NCBI GenBank assembly: GCA_020073585.1 | Contig: JAIQEV010000014.1 | Location: 22,914 to 86,913, forward strand | DNA length: 64,000 nt | Source: Terriglobia bacterium | GTDB lineage: Bacteria; Acidobacteriota; Terriglobia; Acidiferrales; UBA7541 | Direction: 5' to 3' | Part shown: piece by piece, positions 8,796 to 20,487 of the stretch | How the letters are laid out: the number at the start of each line of letters is the position of its first letter | How positions within the stretch are numbered: position 1 is the first letter of the stretch | Notes under the pieces: model-generated | Told to the model about the DNA's origin: nothing | What the model saw: the letters and a program-made list of their open reading frames with translations, nothing else | The model's database searches: none | Program-made: the position numbers and the translations under genes

Positions 8796-10211
8796 ATGAA
8801 GCGCACAAGCACACCAAACGGATTGCTGGTTCTGGCCGCATTCTTTTTCGCCGTTCCCGTCTTTGCGCAGGCGCCCGCCGCGCCGAAGCAGACCCCGCCG
8901 GCGGGCGGTCCTCCGAAAGCCTTCACCGTGCCGGCGCACGAAAACTACGCCCTGCCCAACGGCATGCAGGTCACGCTGGTGCCCTACGGGAATCTGCCGA
9001 AGGTCACGGTCAGCCTGGTTCTGCGCGCCGGCCAGGCCAACCAGCCTGCGGAGAAGCTCGGCGTCGCCAGCCTGACCGGCGAGCTGCTCAAGGAAGGCAC
9101 CGCCACGCGCAGCGCCAAGCAGGTGGCCGAGGAAGCGGCGCAGATGGGCGGCGCGCTGGAGATCGGCATGGGCGAGGACGAAAGCTCGATCGCCACCGAC
9201 GTGCTCTCGGAATACGGCCCGGAGGCCGCGCGGCTGATGGCGGACGTGGCCCGTCACGCCCTGCTGCCCGAGTCGGAACTGCCGCGGCTGAAGAACGACG
9301 CCCTGCGGCACCTGGCGATTGCGCGCACCCAGCCGCAGCAGATCGCCTACGAACGCTTCCGCAAGGTTCTCTACCCCGATCACCCCTACGGGCGGGTGCT
9401 GCCGGAGGCGGCGACCCTCGAGAAACTGGCCATCGCCGACGCGCAGCAGTTCTACGCCGGGAATTTCGGCGCGGCCCGCGCCCACCTCTACGTGGCGGGG
9501 CGCTTCGACGCCGCGGCCATGAAGAAAGCCATCGCCGAGAGCTTCGGCGACTGGGCGCGCGGGCCGGCGTCGTCCGTGGCCGTACCCAAGCCGGCGCCGC
9601 AGCGCGTGCTGGACGTCACCGACCGCCCCGGCGCGGCGCAGTCCACGCTCTTCGTGGGCCTGCCGGTGCCCCCGGCGGCCAGCCCCGACAATATCCCCCT
9701 GGTGGTAACCAACGCGCTGCTGGGCGGCTCGTTCGGCTCGCGCATCACCTCCAACATCCGCGAGCAGAAGGGTTACACCTACTCGCCGCGCAGCGAACTT
9801 TCGCGCCGCTACCGCGACGCCTACTGGGTGGAAACCGCCGACGTCACCACGGGGGTCACCGGCCCGGCGCTCAAGGAGATCTTCGGCGAGATCGAGCGCC
9901 TGCGGAAGGAAGCGCCGCCCGCCGATGAATTGACCGGGATCCAACGCTATCTCTCCGGAATCTTCGTCATCCAGAACTCCTCGCGCGGGGCGCTGATCAG
10001 CCAGTTGCGCTACGTGAACCTGCAGGGGCTGGGCGAGGAGTACCTGAAAACCTACGTGCAGAAGGTCAACGCCGTGACCCCGGCGGAAGTGCAGCGCATC
10101 ACCGCGCAATACATCCAGCCGGAACAGATGACCATCGTGGTCGTGGGGGACAAGGCCAAGATCAGCGAGCAGCTCGTGCCGTTCGCCCCGGCCGCACCCC
10201 CGGCCAGGTAG
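8796..10211 (+). CDS. M16 family peptidase-like partner lacking the HxxEH motif
   Basis: M16 fold signatures (LPNGMQVTLVPYGNLPKVTVSLVLRAG...; GGSFGSRITSNIREQKGYTYS) but 'LGVASLTGELLKEGT' in place of HxxEH; immediately downstream of the active subunit. Confidence 0.85.
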   Translation: MKRTSTPNGLLVLAAFFFAVPVFAQAPAAPKQTPPAGGPPKAFTVPAHENYALPNGMQVTLVPYGNLPKVTVSLVLRAGQANQPAEKLGVASLTGELLKEGTATRSAKQVAEEAAQMGGALEIGMGEDESSIATDVLSEYGPEAARLMADVARHALLPESELPRLKNDALRHLAIARTQPQQIAYERFRKVLYPDHPYGRVLPEAATLEKLAIADAQQFYAGNFGAARAHLYVAGRFDAAAMKKAIAESFGDWARGPASSVAVPKPAPQRVLDVTDRPGAAQSTLFVGLPVPPAASPDNIPLVVTNALLGGSFGSRITSNIREQKGYTYSPRSELSRRYRDAYWVETADVTTGVTGPALKEIFGEIERLRKEAPPADELTGIQRYLSGIFVIQNSSRGALISQLRYVNLQGLGEEYLKTYVQKVNAVTPAEVQRITAQYIQPEQMTIVVVGDKAKISEQLVPFAPAAPPAR

Positions 10212-10232
10212 AGGCAGCGCGCTCCGTGGAAT

Positions 10233-11588
10233 TTACGTGATGCGCGGAGTGCGCCGTCGGTTCGTCTGGATGGGGGAAGCGCCGCGCTTCTTGCGCTGCG
10301 CCTTCTCCGAATAGAGTTTTTCGTCGGCCTGCGACAGCAGCTTTTGAATGCGCTCGCCGTCTCCCCGATAGACGCTGACCCCGATGCTCGCGGAGATGGA
10401 GGGCTGCTCCGTATCGTTGGCCATTACCGCGCGGATGCGCTCGACCACCCGCCGCGCTTCTTCCTCCTCGGTTTCCGGAAGCACGAGAGCGAATTCATCG
10501 CCGCCGTAGCGCGCGGCCATGTCTATGGCGCGGCAGTGCACGCGCAGGATGTCCGAGACGCGCAGGATGGCGCGCGTGCCGGTGAGATGCCCGTAGGTGT
10601 CGTTGATCTGCTTGAGACCGTCGAGGTCCAGCAGGAGAACGGAGAAGGGACGGCCGTTGCGGTTAGTGCGTTCGGTCTCGGCTTCGAGCACGTCGAGCAG
10701 GCGGCGGTAGTTGGCGAGGCCGGTGAGGGGATCGCTGGTGGCGAGATGACGCACCTGCTGGAAGAGGCGCGCGTTGTCGAGCAGTGCGCCGCCCAGGGCC
10801 ACGGCGTAGCTGGTCACCTGCAGACCCTGGGCCAGCAGAAACGGCCCGTCCAGCAGGCGCACGGACTGCGAGGCCGCAAGCTGCGCGGCAAGGCACAACC
10901 AGACCGCGGCGTAGACGGTGCGGTCAAAGGCGGAATCGGCGTAGAACAGGCGGCCGCGGTAGCCGAACAGGGCCAGAAAAAAAAGCGCCGCGGGAAGCAA
11001 CTGCAACGGGTTGGGGACGAGCGCGCCGGGCTGCGCCGAGATTTCCGCGGGAAGATGCCGCAGCGCGGCGGTGATCAAATACGTGAGGCCCACCACGCTC
11101 AGGAGCGCGGCGGCGGTTTCTCCCTTGGGATGCCGCGACCTCGGAAGGAACCAGTCCACCAGATAGGCGGCGACGAAAAGCAGGCAAAGCAGCAAGCGGT
11201 TGACCCACCACGCCACCGGCGCCGACAGGATGTGCGCGGCGGACTCGCGCGAAAACTGAAAGAAAAGAATGCTGGAGGCCATGAGGATGGCGCCGGAAAG
11301 CAGGAAGCCCGCGCCGAGGATCAGCGAGACGCGGTCCTGCACGCCGTAAAAACGCACGATGGCCACAGCGGCGAAGACCACCGCCAGCAAGCCGGCGATG
11401 ACCTGCACGTAGCCGTGCAGCACGGGATCGAGCGGCAACGGCGTGTAGCGCAGCCACACGGCCAGTCCGAGAATTGCCAGGAATCCGCCGGCGTGGAGCA
11501 GAAAAGCCGAGCCAGCGGAACGGCCCGCGGGCGGACGTTCTTCCCCCGCGCTACATGCGCCCGTGTTGGGTGGGCGTGCAGGTTTCAT
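10233..11588 (-). CDS. Membrane-bound diguanylate cyclase (GGDEF)
   Basis: Several TM helices, then 'ATSDPLTGLANYRRLLDVLEAE...RYGGDEFALVLPET'; start at M37 of the listed ORF. Confidence 0.9.
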   Translation of the reverse strand: MKPARPPNTGACSAGEERPPAGRSAGSAFLLHAGGFLAILGLAVWLRYTPLPLDPVLHGYVQVIAGLLAVVFAAVAIVRFYGVQDRVSLILGAGFLLSGAILMASSILFFQFSRESAAHILSAPVAWWVNRLLLCLLFVAAYLVDWFLPRSRHPKGETAAALLSVVGLTYLITAALRHLPAEISAQPGALVPNPLQLLPAALFFLALFGYRGRLFYADSAFDRTVYAAVWLCLAAQLAASQSVRLLDGPFLLAQGLQVTSYAVALGGALLDNARLFQQVRHLATSDPLTGLANYRRLLDVLEAETERTNRNGRPFSVLLLDLDGLKQINDTYGHLTGTRAILRVSDILRVHCRAIDMAARYGGDEFALVLPETEEEEARRVVERIRAVMANDTEQPSISASIGVSVYRGDGERIQKLLSQADEKLYSEKAQRKKRGASPIQTNRRRTPRIT

Positions 11589-11892
11589 GTGCGGCGGAGT
11601 CCCCCCAGTACCGATGGATCGCCGCCAGCATGCGCGAAATGCCAGGCCTTTGGAAACTGGCCGGAAGAACAGGTGTGGCCGGAGAGCGACCTCCACCTCC
11701 GGGAGTGCCGCAGCGCGAGGCCGGCGCAGCGGCAGCGCGGCAGGTTTGGGCTTGCGCGAAGAGGGGCATTCGGCGCACAGTACGTGACTTGAACCGATTC
11801 AAAAGAAACGGCCGGAGGTTTCCGCGCGAGAGCCGGATGCGCGCGGCGCAACTCGCGGCAGCGCCGCGGCGAGCGACGCGGAAGAGAAAACC

Positions 11893-13236
11893 ATGAGCAC
11901 GGAGGCACAAAACAGCGGAGGCCCGCGCCTGCGGCGCACGCTCACGCTGGGGGACCTGATCCTCTACGGGGTGATCGTGATCCAGCCGGTGGCGCCGATG
12001 TCCGTCTTCGGGGTGCTGAGCGAGCGCGGGCGCGGCCACGTGGTCACCGCGCTGCTCATCGCCATGGTGGCCATGCTCTTCACCGGCATCAGTTACGGGC
12101 GCATGGCGCGGGCCTATCCCAGCGCGGGCTCGGCCTTCACCTACGTGGCGCAGGAGATTCATCCCGGGGCGGGCTACGTCACCGGCTGGAGCATGGTGAT
12201 GGACTACATGCTCAACCCGCTGATCTGCACGATTTGGTGCGCGCAACAGGCGCATCAGTTCGCGCCGGGCGTGCCGGTCTTCGCCTGGAAGATTTTCTTC
12301 GCCGCGGCCTTCACGCTGCTGAACATCCGCGGGGTCAAGACCTCCGCGCGCCTCAACGCCGGCATGGCCGCGGGAATGGGCGCGGTGATCGCGGTGATCT
12401 TCGTGGCCGCGGCGCGCTACCTCTTCAGCCACCCGCACAGCGACCCGGCCTTTTTCACGCGGCCCTTCTACGACCCGCAGACCTTCAGTTACGGCGGCTT
12501 GTTCGGGTGCACTTCCATCGCCGTGCTCACCTACATCGGCTTCGACGGAATTTCCACGCTTTCCGAAGAGGCGGAAAATCCGCGGCGCAACATCTTGCTG
12601 GCCACGGTGCTCACCTGCGTGGTCATCGGCCTGCTTTCCGCCGTGGAAGTCTACGCGGCGCAACTGGTGTGGCCGGCCGCGCAGCCCTTTCCGGATGTGG
12701 ACACGGCGTACGTGCACGTGGCGGGGCGCATGTGGGCGCCACTGTTCGGGGTGGTAGGCTTCACGCTGCTGCTGGCGAATTTCGGCTCGGGCATGGGAGC
12801 GCAACTGGGCGCGGCGCGGCTGCTCTACGGCATGGGGCGCAGCAACGCCCTGCCGAAATCGTTTTTCGGGGCGGTGGACGCCAAGCACCGCGTCCCGCGG
12901 AACAACGTCTTCTTCATCGGCGCGATCGTGCTGCTCGGCTCCTTCGTGCTCTCCTACGGGCTGGGCGCGGAGATGCTCAATTTCGGCGCGCTGATCGCCT
13001 TCATGGGCGTCAACGCCGCGGCGTTTTTGCGCTATTACGTGCGCGAACCGGAAAAGAAGCTCACCCATCTGCTTCCGCCGGTGCTCGGCTTCCTCATCTG
13101 TCTGGCCTTGTGGGTGAACCTGAGCCGCCCGGCGATGATCGCGGGCTCGGTGTGGATGGGGCTGGGGATCGCCTTCGGCATCTGGAAGACACGCGGCTTC
13201 CGCAATCCGCTGTCATTCGAAATTCCGGAGGAGTAG
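11893..13236 (+). CDS. APC-superfamily amino acid permease
   Basis: Multi-TM; 'LTLGDLILYGVIVIQPVAPMSVFG', 'YPSAGSAFTYVAQEIHPGAGYVTGWSMVMDYMLNPL', 'YIGFDGISTLSEEAENPRRNI'. Confidence 0.9.
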   Translation: MSTEAQNSGGPRLRRTLTLGDLILYGVIVIQPVAPMSVFGVLSERGRGHVVTALLIAMVAMLFTGISYGRMARAYPSAGSAFTYVAQEIHPGAGYVTGWSMVMDYMLNPLICTIWCAQQAHQFAPGVPVFAWKIFFAAAFTLLNIRGVKTSARLNAGMAAGMGAVIAVIFVAAARYLFSHPHSDPAFFTRPFYDPQTFSYGGLFGCTSIAVLTYIGFDGISTLSEEAENPRRNILLATVLTCVVIGLLSAVEVYAAQLVWPAAQPFPDVDTAYVHVAGRMWAPLFGVVGFTLLLANFGSGMGAQLGAARLLYGMGRSNALPKSFFGAVDAKHRVPRNNVFFIGAIVLLGSFVLSYGLGAEMLNFGALIAFMGVNAAAFLRYYVREPEKKLTHLLPPVLGFLICLALWVNLSRPAMIAGSVWMGLGIAFGIWKTRGFRNPLSFEIPEE

Positions 13237-13259
13237 CGGCCCGAGCGAGGAGCACGCCG

Positions 13260-14351
13260 ATGAAACGAGGCAAAGCAAAATCGCAGGTGGTCACCATGCG
13301 CGATGTGGCCAAAGAGAGCGGCTTCTCTTCCGCCACCGTGTCCATCGTGCTCAACAACGCGCCGCTGGCCCGCTACATCGCGCCAGCCACGAAGGAACGC
13401 ATCGAAAAAACGGCCAAGCGGCTCGGCTACCGCCCCAACGTCATGGCGCGTTTTCTGCGCAGCCAGCGCAGCCACACCGTCGGCGTCATGTTCTTCGACG
13501 TCCTGGACCCCTTCTGCACGCCGACGCTGCGCGGCATCGAAAACGCGCTCTTTTCGACTTCCTGCCTGCCCTTCTTCGCCGACGCGCAAAACCAGCGCAA
13601 CCGCTTCGAGCGCTACCTGGAGATGCTCCTGGAGCGCCACGTGGAAGCGCTGATCGTGGTGGCCAACTGGCTCTTCGTGGACATCAATCTGCTGGCCGAT
13701 CTCAGCAAGCGCAATATCCCAGTGGTGACCATCGGGTGGGAAGTGGCCAACGAGACGGTCAGCTCGGTGATGGTGGACAACGAGGCGGGGGCGCGGCTGG
13801 CGCTGGAGCATCTCTACCTGCTGGGGCACCGCAAGATCGCCTTCATCCGCGGCCCGAAGGCGATCATTGACAGCGCGCCGCGCTGGAAGGGCGTGCAGAA
13901 ATTCGCGCAAGGGGCGGGGCTGGAGATCGATCCGGGGCTGGTCGCGGAGCTCCCCGATGTGTTCGACACCTACTCGGGGTTCGAAGCCGGCTACCGCCTG
14001 ACGCAGGAGCTGCTGGGGCGCAAGAAGCGCTTTACGGCGGTGCTGGCCTTCGACGACCTGACGGCGTTCGGGGCGTTGCGCGCGCTGACCAAAGCGGGGA
14101 TAAAAGTGCCGGAGCAGTGCTCGGTCATCGGCTTCGACGACATCGCGCCGGCGGCGCTGGCGGCCCCTGCGCTGACCACCGTGCGCCAGCCGCTGGAGGC
14201 CATGGGGGCGCTGGCGGTGAGCATCGTGATGGACGGGATCAACGCCGCGACGGAAAAGCGGGCGGCCCCGGTGGTGCACCGGCGCAGCACGCCGGAGCTG
14301 GTGGTGCGGGAGTCCACGCGGCCGGCGGCGGGGCGCGGCAGCGGGGATTAG
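13260..14351 (+). CDS. LacI family transcriptional regulator
   Basis: N-terminal HTH 'VTMRDVAKESGFSSATVSIVLNN...YRPNVMARFLRSQRSHTVGV' plus a periplasmic-binding-like domain; ATG at 13260. Confidence 0.92.
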   Translation: MKRGKAKSQVVTMRDVAKESGFSSATVSIVLNNAPLARYIAPATKERIEKTAKRLGYRPNVMARFLRSQRSHTVGVMFFDVLDPFCTPTLRGIENALFSTSCLPFFADAQNQRNRFERYLEMLLERHVEALIVVANWLFVDINLLADLSKRNIPVVTIGWEVANETVSSVMVDNEAGARLALEHLYLLGHRKIAFIRGPKAIIDSAPRWKGVQKFAQGAGLEIDPGLVAELPDVFDTYSGFEAGYRLTQELLGRKKRFTAVLAFDDLTAFGALRALTKAGIKVPEQCSVIGFDDIAPAALAAPALTTVRQPLEAMGALAVSIVMDGINAATEKRAAPVVHRRSTPELVVRESTRPAAGRGSGD

Positions 14352-14368
14352 CGGGGGCGTTTTTTTGC

Positions 14369-14390
14369 TTGACAGCGGGAGCTTCTCTAG
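14369..14390 (+). promoter_or_regulatory. Promoter-like block TTGACA-N12-CTAG upstream of the Oar/TonB gene
   Basis: TTGACA at 14369-14374 and CTAG at 14387-14390; the same spacing occurs upstream of the second TonB gene. Confidence 0.5.
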
Positions 14391-14547
14391 TATTAATTCG
14401 ATTTAAAGTTTTCACTTCCCTGGGGGTCGAGGGCAGGTTCGGGGTCCGGAAAAACGGGACAAGGGCGGCCGGGGCCGGGATGCGCGGCGGCGGCCGGCGG
14501 GACACCACGAACTGCAACCATCGAAGATTCTACTGAGGGAGATCTCC

Positions 14548-17500
14548 GTGCGCAGCAATCACAAAACAATCGCTTTTCTTTTGGCGGCTTTGCTCCTGGG
14601 TTTCTCGCGCGGCCTTCCGGCGCAGGAAATTACCGGCACACTCTCCGGGACGGTGACGGACACCAGCGGCGCCATCGTGCCGGACGCCACGGTCATCGTG
14701 GTGCGCACCGAGACGGGAGCCGTGCGCCAGACGACCACGTCCAGCGCGGGCATCTTCTTCTTCAACAGCCTGCCGATCGGCTCCTACCGGATGAGCGTGG
14801 AAAAGGCCGGGTTCAAGAAGTACGAGGCCTCGGGAATCGAGCTGCACGTCAATGACAAGCTGGATCTGCCGGTGCAACTGACCGTGGGGGAGATCGCCGA
14901 GAAGGTGACGGTCACGCTCGAAGCGCCGCTGCTGCAGACGGAATCGGCGGAGCTGGCCTCGCTGGTCAGCTCCAAGCAGATCCTGGATCTGCCGCTGAAC
15001 GGGCGGGACTTCAACCAACTGGTGGACCTGGTGCCGGGCGTCGCGCCGGATAACGGGCGGGTCAACGGCGGCGTGGGCCTGTTCAGCGACACTTCGGTGT
15101 CCGTGAGCGGCTCGCAGTCGAACTCCAATCTCTTTCTGGTGGACGGCGAATACAACCTGGACAGCGGGGGAAACGGCAACCTGCTGGTCACTCCGTCGGT
15201 GGATTCCATCGAGGAGTTCAAGATTCTGCGCAATGATTACAGCGCGGAATTCGGCGGGGCCACCGGCGGGGTGATCAACGTAGTCACCAAGTCCGGCGGA
15301 TCGAATTTTCACGGCACGGTGTACGACTTCGTGCGCAACGACAAGCTGGACGCGACCGACACGTTCCTGAACGCCAGCGGGCAGCAGAAGAGCAAGCTGC
15401 GCCAGAACGATTACGGGTTCACGGGCGGCGGTCCTTTCTGGATTCCGGGCGTCTATAACACGAAGCGCACCAGCGATTTCTTCTTCGTCTCCATGGAATG
15501 GCGGCACGAGAGCCGCGGCAACGTCGTTACCGACACGGTGCCCACGCTGCGCCAACGGCAGGGCATTCTGGACCCGGCCTGCGCGGTGACGCCGCCCGCG
15601 CCGTGCACGATACAGCCCGCCGATCCGCAGGAACTCGTCCTCACCGAGCCGAATATCGCCGCTGGCCTGATCGATCCCAATGCCGCAGCCTTTCTCCAGC
15701 GCTATCCGCTGCCCAACGCGAATATTGCGGGCGGGTTCAACTTCATCGCCAGCCCGCCGCGCGTCAATACCGACATGACGCAGCTCTATCGCTGGGACCA
15801 CAGCTTCGGCAGCCGCTATGTTTTCGCCGCGCGGTACATCGGGATGACGCAGTCCCTGAACGGAATCAACTGCGACTTGTTCGGCGCCTGCGACAATTTC
15901 CCTTCGGTGAACACGGACTGGACCTGGAAGGGCAAGAGCGCGATCGTGAAGCTCACCGCACAGCTCACCTCGCGGCTGATCAACGACTTCCAGTTCGGCT
16001 ACTCCAGCAACGAGCTGGGCTACGTGACCGGGGCCACGTCCGATCCGGCAATCGCGGGGCGCGCGGGTTTTACCTACACGGAGCTCTTCCCGGAAACCAG
16101 CGGTTCGTTCCCGGCGCTGAACGGCGTAAACGGCTTCGGGGCGATCGGCAACGGCGCTCCCTTCCATAACCGCACCGACAATTTCCAGTACAAGGACGAC
16201 CTGGCCTATACCACCGGCAAGCACAACTTCAAGTTCGGCGGCTTCCTGCGCTTCAACCGCAAAACGGAGCCGGCCAACGGCGGGTCCAACTACACCGCCG
16301 GGACGTTCACGTTCGACACCTTCGAGAACTTCCTGCTGGGAAACTTCACCAATTACAACGAGGAACAGACGCAGAACAACGTCTACGACCGCGAGCGCGA
16401 TTACGCGTTTTACGCCAATGACACCTGGAAGCTCCGGCCGAACCTGACGCTGAGCCTGGGCCTGCGCTACCAGGTGCTGGCGCAGATTTTTTCCGCGACC
16501 AACAACATCTCCAACTTCCGCGTCAGCGCCTACAACCCGGGCAACTGCTCGGTGGCCGCGTTCGATGCCGCGGGCAACGTGGATCCCACGCTGTGCAGCG
16601 TGACCAACGGCATCGTGGTGCCGGGAACGGGCGGCGTCTCGCGCTCCACTCTGCCCAGCCACTACAACGACTGGGAGCCGCGCCTGGGCCTGGCCTGGCA
16701 GCCGGGCGCGGTGAAGAATCTCGTGGTGCGCGCCGGCCTGGGGATCTTCGCGGGCCGCGATGCGCTTTCGCAGACCAGCTCCCTCGGGCGGCAACTGCCC
16801 AATGACATCGTGGCCAACATCTCCGGCGGGAGCTTTTCTTCCCTGGCGGCGTTCAATTTTTCCTTGCCGCAGCCTCCGGCGTTTCTTTTTGCGCTGGCGG
16901 ATCCCTACGACAGCCCGACCACCTATCAATACAATCTCGGCGCGCAGTACCAGCTCGGGAGCAAAACGGTTTTTGACGTTTCCTACGTGGGCAATCACGG
17001 CATCCACCTGGGCCGCAACCGCAACATCAATCAGGTGCCGGACGCCAGCCGCCTGAACGTTCTGAACGGCGTTGTGCTGCCCGACACCGTGCGGCCGTTC
17101 CTGGGCTACAACGTGATCAACTACAACGAGCGGGCGGGCGTCAGCCGTTACAACTCGCTGCAGATCAGCGTGGATCGGCGGCTTGCGCACGGCTTCCAGA
17201 TTCAGGGCTCCTACACGTACAGCCGCAACATCACCAACACGGCCAACCAGGACACCGAGGCGGCTTTCGCCCCGGTGCAGAACGCCTTCAACACCGCCGG
17301 GGAAAAGGGGCTGGCCAACCAGGACACCCCGCACTCCCTGAGCATCAACTACAGCTGGGAGCTGCCGTTCTTCGCGCAGACGCACGGCATCGCGCGCCAG
17401 GCGCTGCAAGGCTGGAAGTTCGTGGGCATCGCCACCTTCCGCTCCGGCACCCCCACCAACATCTGTCTGTCGCAGGACGTGGCCGGCACGGGAACCGGCG

Positions 17501-17934
17501 GCGGAGCCTACGAATGCCAGCGGCCGGACCTGATCGCCAACCCCAACCTGGACAAGGGCGCCCGGACGCTGGCGCACTATTTCAATACCGACGCATTCGT
17601 GCAGCCCGCCGCCGGAGCGTTCGGCAATGCGGGGCGCAACGTGCTGCGCCAGCCGGGCGTCAACAACTGGGACCTTTCCATCTTCAAGGCCTTTGAGTTT
17701 CCGTGGTTCGGCAAGCACCAGGGCTGGGCCGCGGCCGAAACGGCCAAGCTGGAGTTCCGCGGCGAACTCTTCAACGCCTTCAACCATGCGCAGTACAACA
17801 GCCTGGATACCAGCTTCGTGGTCGCCGATCCCATCAACGGCGCGGGATCGAAAAGCGCCAGTCCCACCTTTGGCGCCGTGACCGGAGACCGCGGGCCGCG
17901 GGAAATCCAGTTCGCGCTTAAGCTGATCTTCTAG
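14548..17934 (+). CDS. Oar-like TonB-dependent receptor with N-terminal carboxypeptidase-regulatory-like domain
   Basis: 'ITGTLSGTVTDTSGAIVPDATVIVVRTETGAVRQTTTSSAGIFFFNSLPIGSYRMSVEKAGFKKYEASGIEL', plug and beta-barrel features, terminal F. Confidence 0.92.
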   Translation: MRSNHKTIAFLLAALLLGFSRGLPAQEITGTLSGTVTDTSGAIVPDATVIVVRTETGAVRQTTTSSAGIFFFNSLPIGSYRMSVEKAGFKKYEASGIELHVNDKLDLPVQLTVGEIAEKVTVTLEAPLLQTESAELASLVSSKQILDLPLNGRDFNQLVDLVPGVAPDNGRVNGGVGLFSDTSVSVSGSQSNSNLFLVDGEYNLDSGGNGNLLVTPSVDSIEEFKILRNDYSAEFGGATGGVINVVTKSGGSNFHGTVYDFVRNDKLDATDTFLNASGQQKSKLRQNDYGFTGGGPFWIPGVYNTKRTSDFFFVSMEWRHESRGNVVTDTVPTLRQRQGILDPACAVTPPAPCTIQPADPQELVLTEPNIAAGLIDPNAAAFLQRYPLPNANIAGGFNFIASPPRVNTDMTQLYRWDHSFGSRYVFAARYIGMTQSLNGINCDLFGACDNFPSVNTDWTWKGKSAIVKLTAQLTSRLINDFQFGYSSNELGYVTGATSDPAIAGRAGFTYTELFPETSGSFPALNGVNGFGAIGNGAPFHNRTDNFQYKDDLAYTTGKHNFKFGGFLRFNRKTEPANGGSNYTAGTFTFDTFENFLLGNFTNYNEEQTQNNVYDRERDYAFYANDTWKLRPNLTLSLGLRYQVLAQIFSATNNISNFRVSAYNPGNCSVAAFDAAGNVDPTLCSVTNGIVVPGTGGVSRSTLPSHYNDWEPRLGLAWQPGAVKNLVVRAGLGIFAGRDALSQTSSLGRQLPNDIVANISGGSFSSLAAFNFSLPQPPAFLFALADPYDSPTTYQYNLGAQYQLGSKTVFDVSYVGNHGIHLGRNRNINQVPDASRLNVLNGVVLPDTVRPFLGYNVINYNERAGVSRYNSLQISVDRRLAHGFQIQGSYTYSRNITNTANQDTEAAFAPVQNAFNTAGEKGLANQDTPHSLSINYSWELPFFAQTHGIARQALQGWKFVGIATFRSGTPTNICLSQDVAGTGTGGGAYECQRPDLIANPNLDKGARTLAHYFNTDAFVQPAAGAFGNAGRNVLRQPGVNNWDLSIFKAFEFPWFGKHQGWAAAETAKLEFRGELFNAFNHAQYNSLDTSFVVADPINGAGSKSASPTFGAVTGDRGPREIQFALKLIF

Positions 17935-17954
17935 GCGGCTTCCGGAAAGACAGG

Positions 17955-17993
17955 GCAGCCGGGCGGTGCTTCCGTCCGGCTGCTTTTCTTTTG
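17955..17993 (+). terminator. Rho-independent terminator after the TonB receptor gene
   Basis: GCAGCCGGGCGG-TGCTT-CCGTCCGGCTGC stem-loop followed by TTTTCTTTTG. Confidence 0.85.
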
Positions 17994-18165
17994 TGGGGGT
18001 GCGGATGCGGCGATCCACGCGCCGTGGCCGGGGTGACGATGCAGCCGTCCACGGCGGCCAGTGCGGATTGCGCAGAAACCTTCGCTGGCATTTCCGAGAG
18101 ATTTTGAGTATGACGGAAGCTCGCTTCCGGCGCTCGTTAGCGGCCGGAGGCGCGGCAGTCTCAGG

Positions 18166-19677
<1,512 letters not shown>

Positions 19678-19696
19678 TGCGAGGAGGAGCAGAGCG

Positions 19697-20425
19697 ATGA
19701 CATCCCCGTTGGTGGGCGAATTCCTGGGCACCATGATGCTGATACTGCTGGGCGACGGCGCGGTGGCCGGCGTGCTGCTGAAGCGCTCGAAAGGGGAAGG
19801 CGCGGGGTGGATGGTGATCACCACCGGATGGGCGCTGGCGGTCATGACCGGCGTTTTTACGGCCATCGCTTGCGGCAGCGCCGACGCCCACCTGAACCCC
19901 GCGGTGACCCTGGGCATGGCCGTACGCTCCGGCAATTTTGCGAAGTGCGCGCCGTATCTTGCGGCGCAGATGCTCGGCGCGCTGGCGGGCAGCGCCCTGG
20001 TGTGGCTGCACTATCTTCCGCACTGGAAGGAGACGCCGGATGCCGAACTGAAGCGGGCCTGCTTCTGCACCGTGCCGGCGATCCGCAGCTTCGCGGCGAA
20101 TCTAGGGAGCGAAATCATCGCCACGTTTGTCCTGGTATTCGTGGTGGGCGCTATCTTTTCGAAGGCCGTTGCCGGGACGGGACCCGCCGCGGGACTCGGG
20201 CCGTATCTGGTGGGCAGCCTGGTGTGGGGCATCGGACTCTCGCTCGGGGGAACGACGGGCTACGCCATCAATCCCGCGCGCGATTTCGGGCCGCGCCTGG
20301 CGCACGCGCTTCTGCCCATCGCCGGCAAGGGCGGCTCGGACTGGGGCTATGCGCCGGTGCCGGTGCTGGGCCCACTGGTGGGCGGAGCGCTGGCCGGCGC
20401 GCTGATGCGCTGGCTTGCGTTCTGA
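19697..20425 (+). CDS. glpF: MIP-family aquaglyceroporin / glycerol uptake facilitator
   Basis: Two NPA motifs: 'DAHLNPAVTLGMA' and 'AINPARDFGPRL'; directly downstream of glpK. Confidence 0.95.
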   Translation: MTSPLVGEFLGTMMLILLGDGAVAGVLLKRSKGEGAGWMVITTGWALAVMTGVFTAIACGSADAHLNPAVTLGMAVRSGNFAKCAPYLAAQMLGALAGSALVWLHYLPHWKETPDAELKRACFCTVPAIRSFAANLGSEIIATFVLVFVVGAIFSKAVAGTGPAAGLGPYLVGSLVWGIGLSLGGTTGYAINPARDFGPRLAHALLPIAGKGGSDWGYAPVPVLGPLVGGALAGALMRWLAF

Positions 20426-20487
20426 ATACAAGTCGCGAGGGGGCTGGGCGGAGGAGGATGCGCCGCGAACGACAACGAGGTACAGGG

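Noticed and set aside
10233-11588. c-di-GMP control of the EPS locus by the diguanylate cyclase
   Set aside because: The GGDEF gene is 20 kb away and no PilZ domain or GEMM riboswitch was recognised in the EPS leader.
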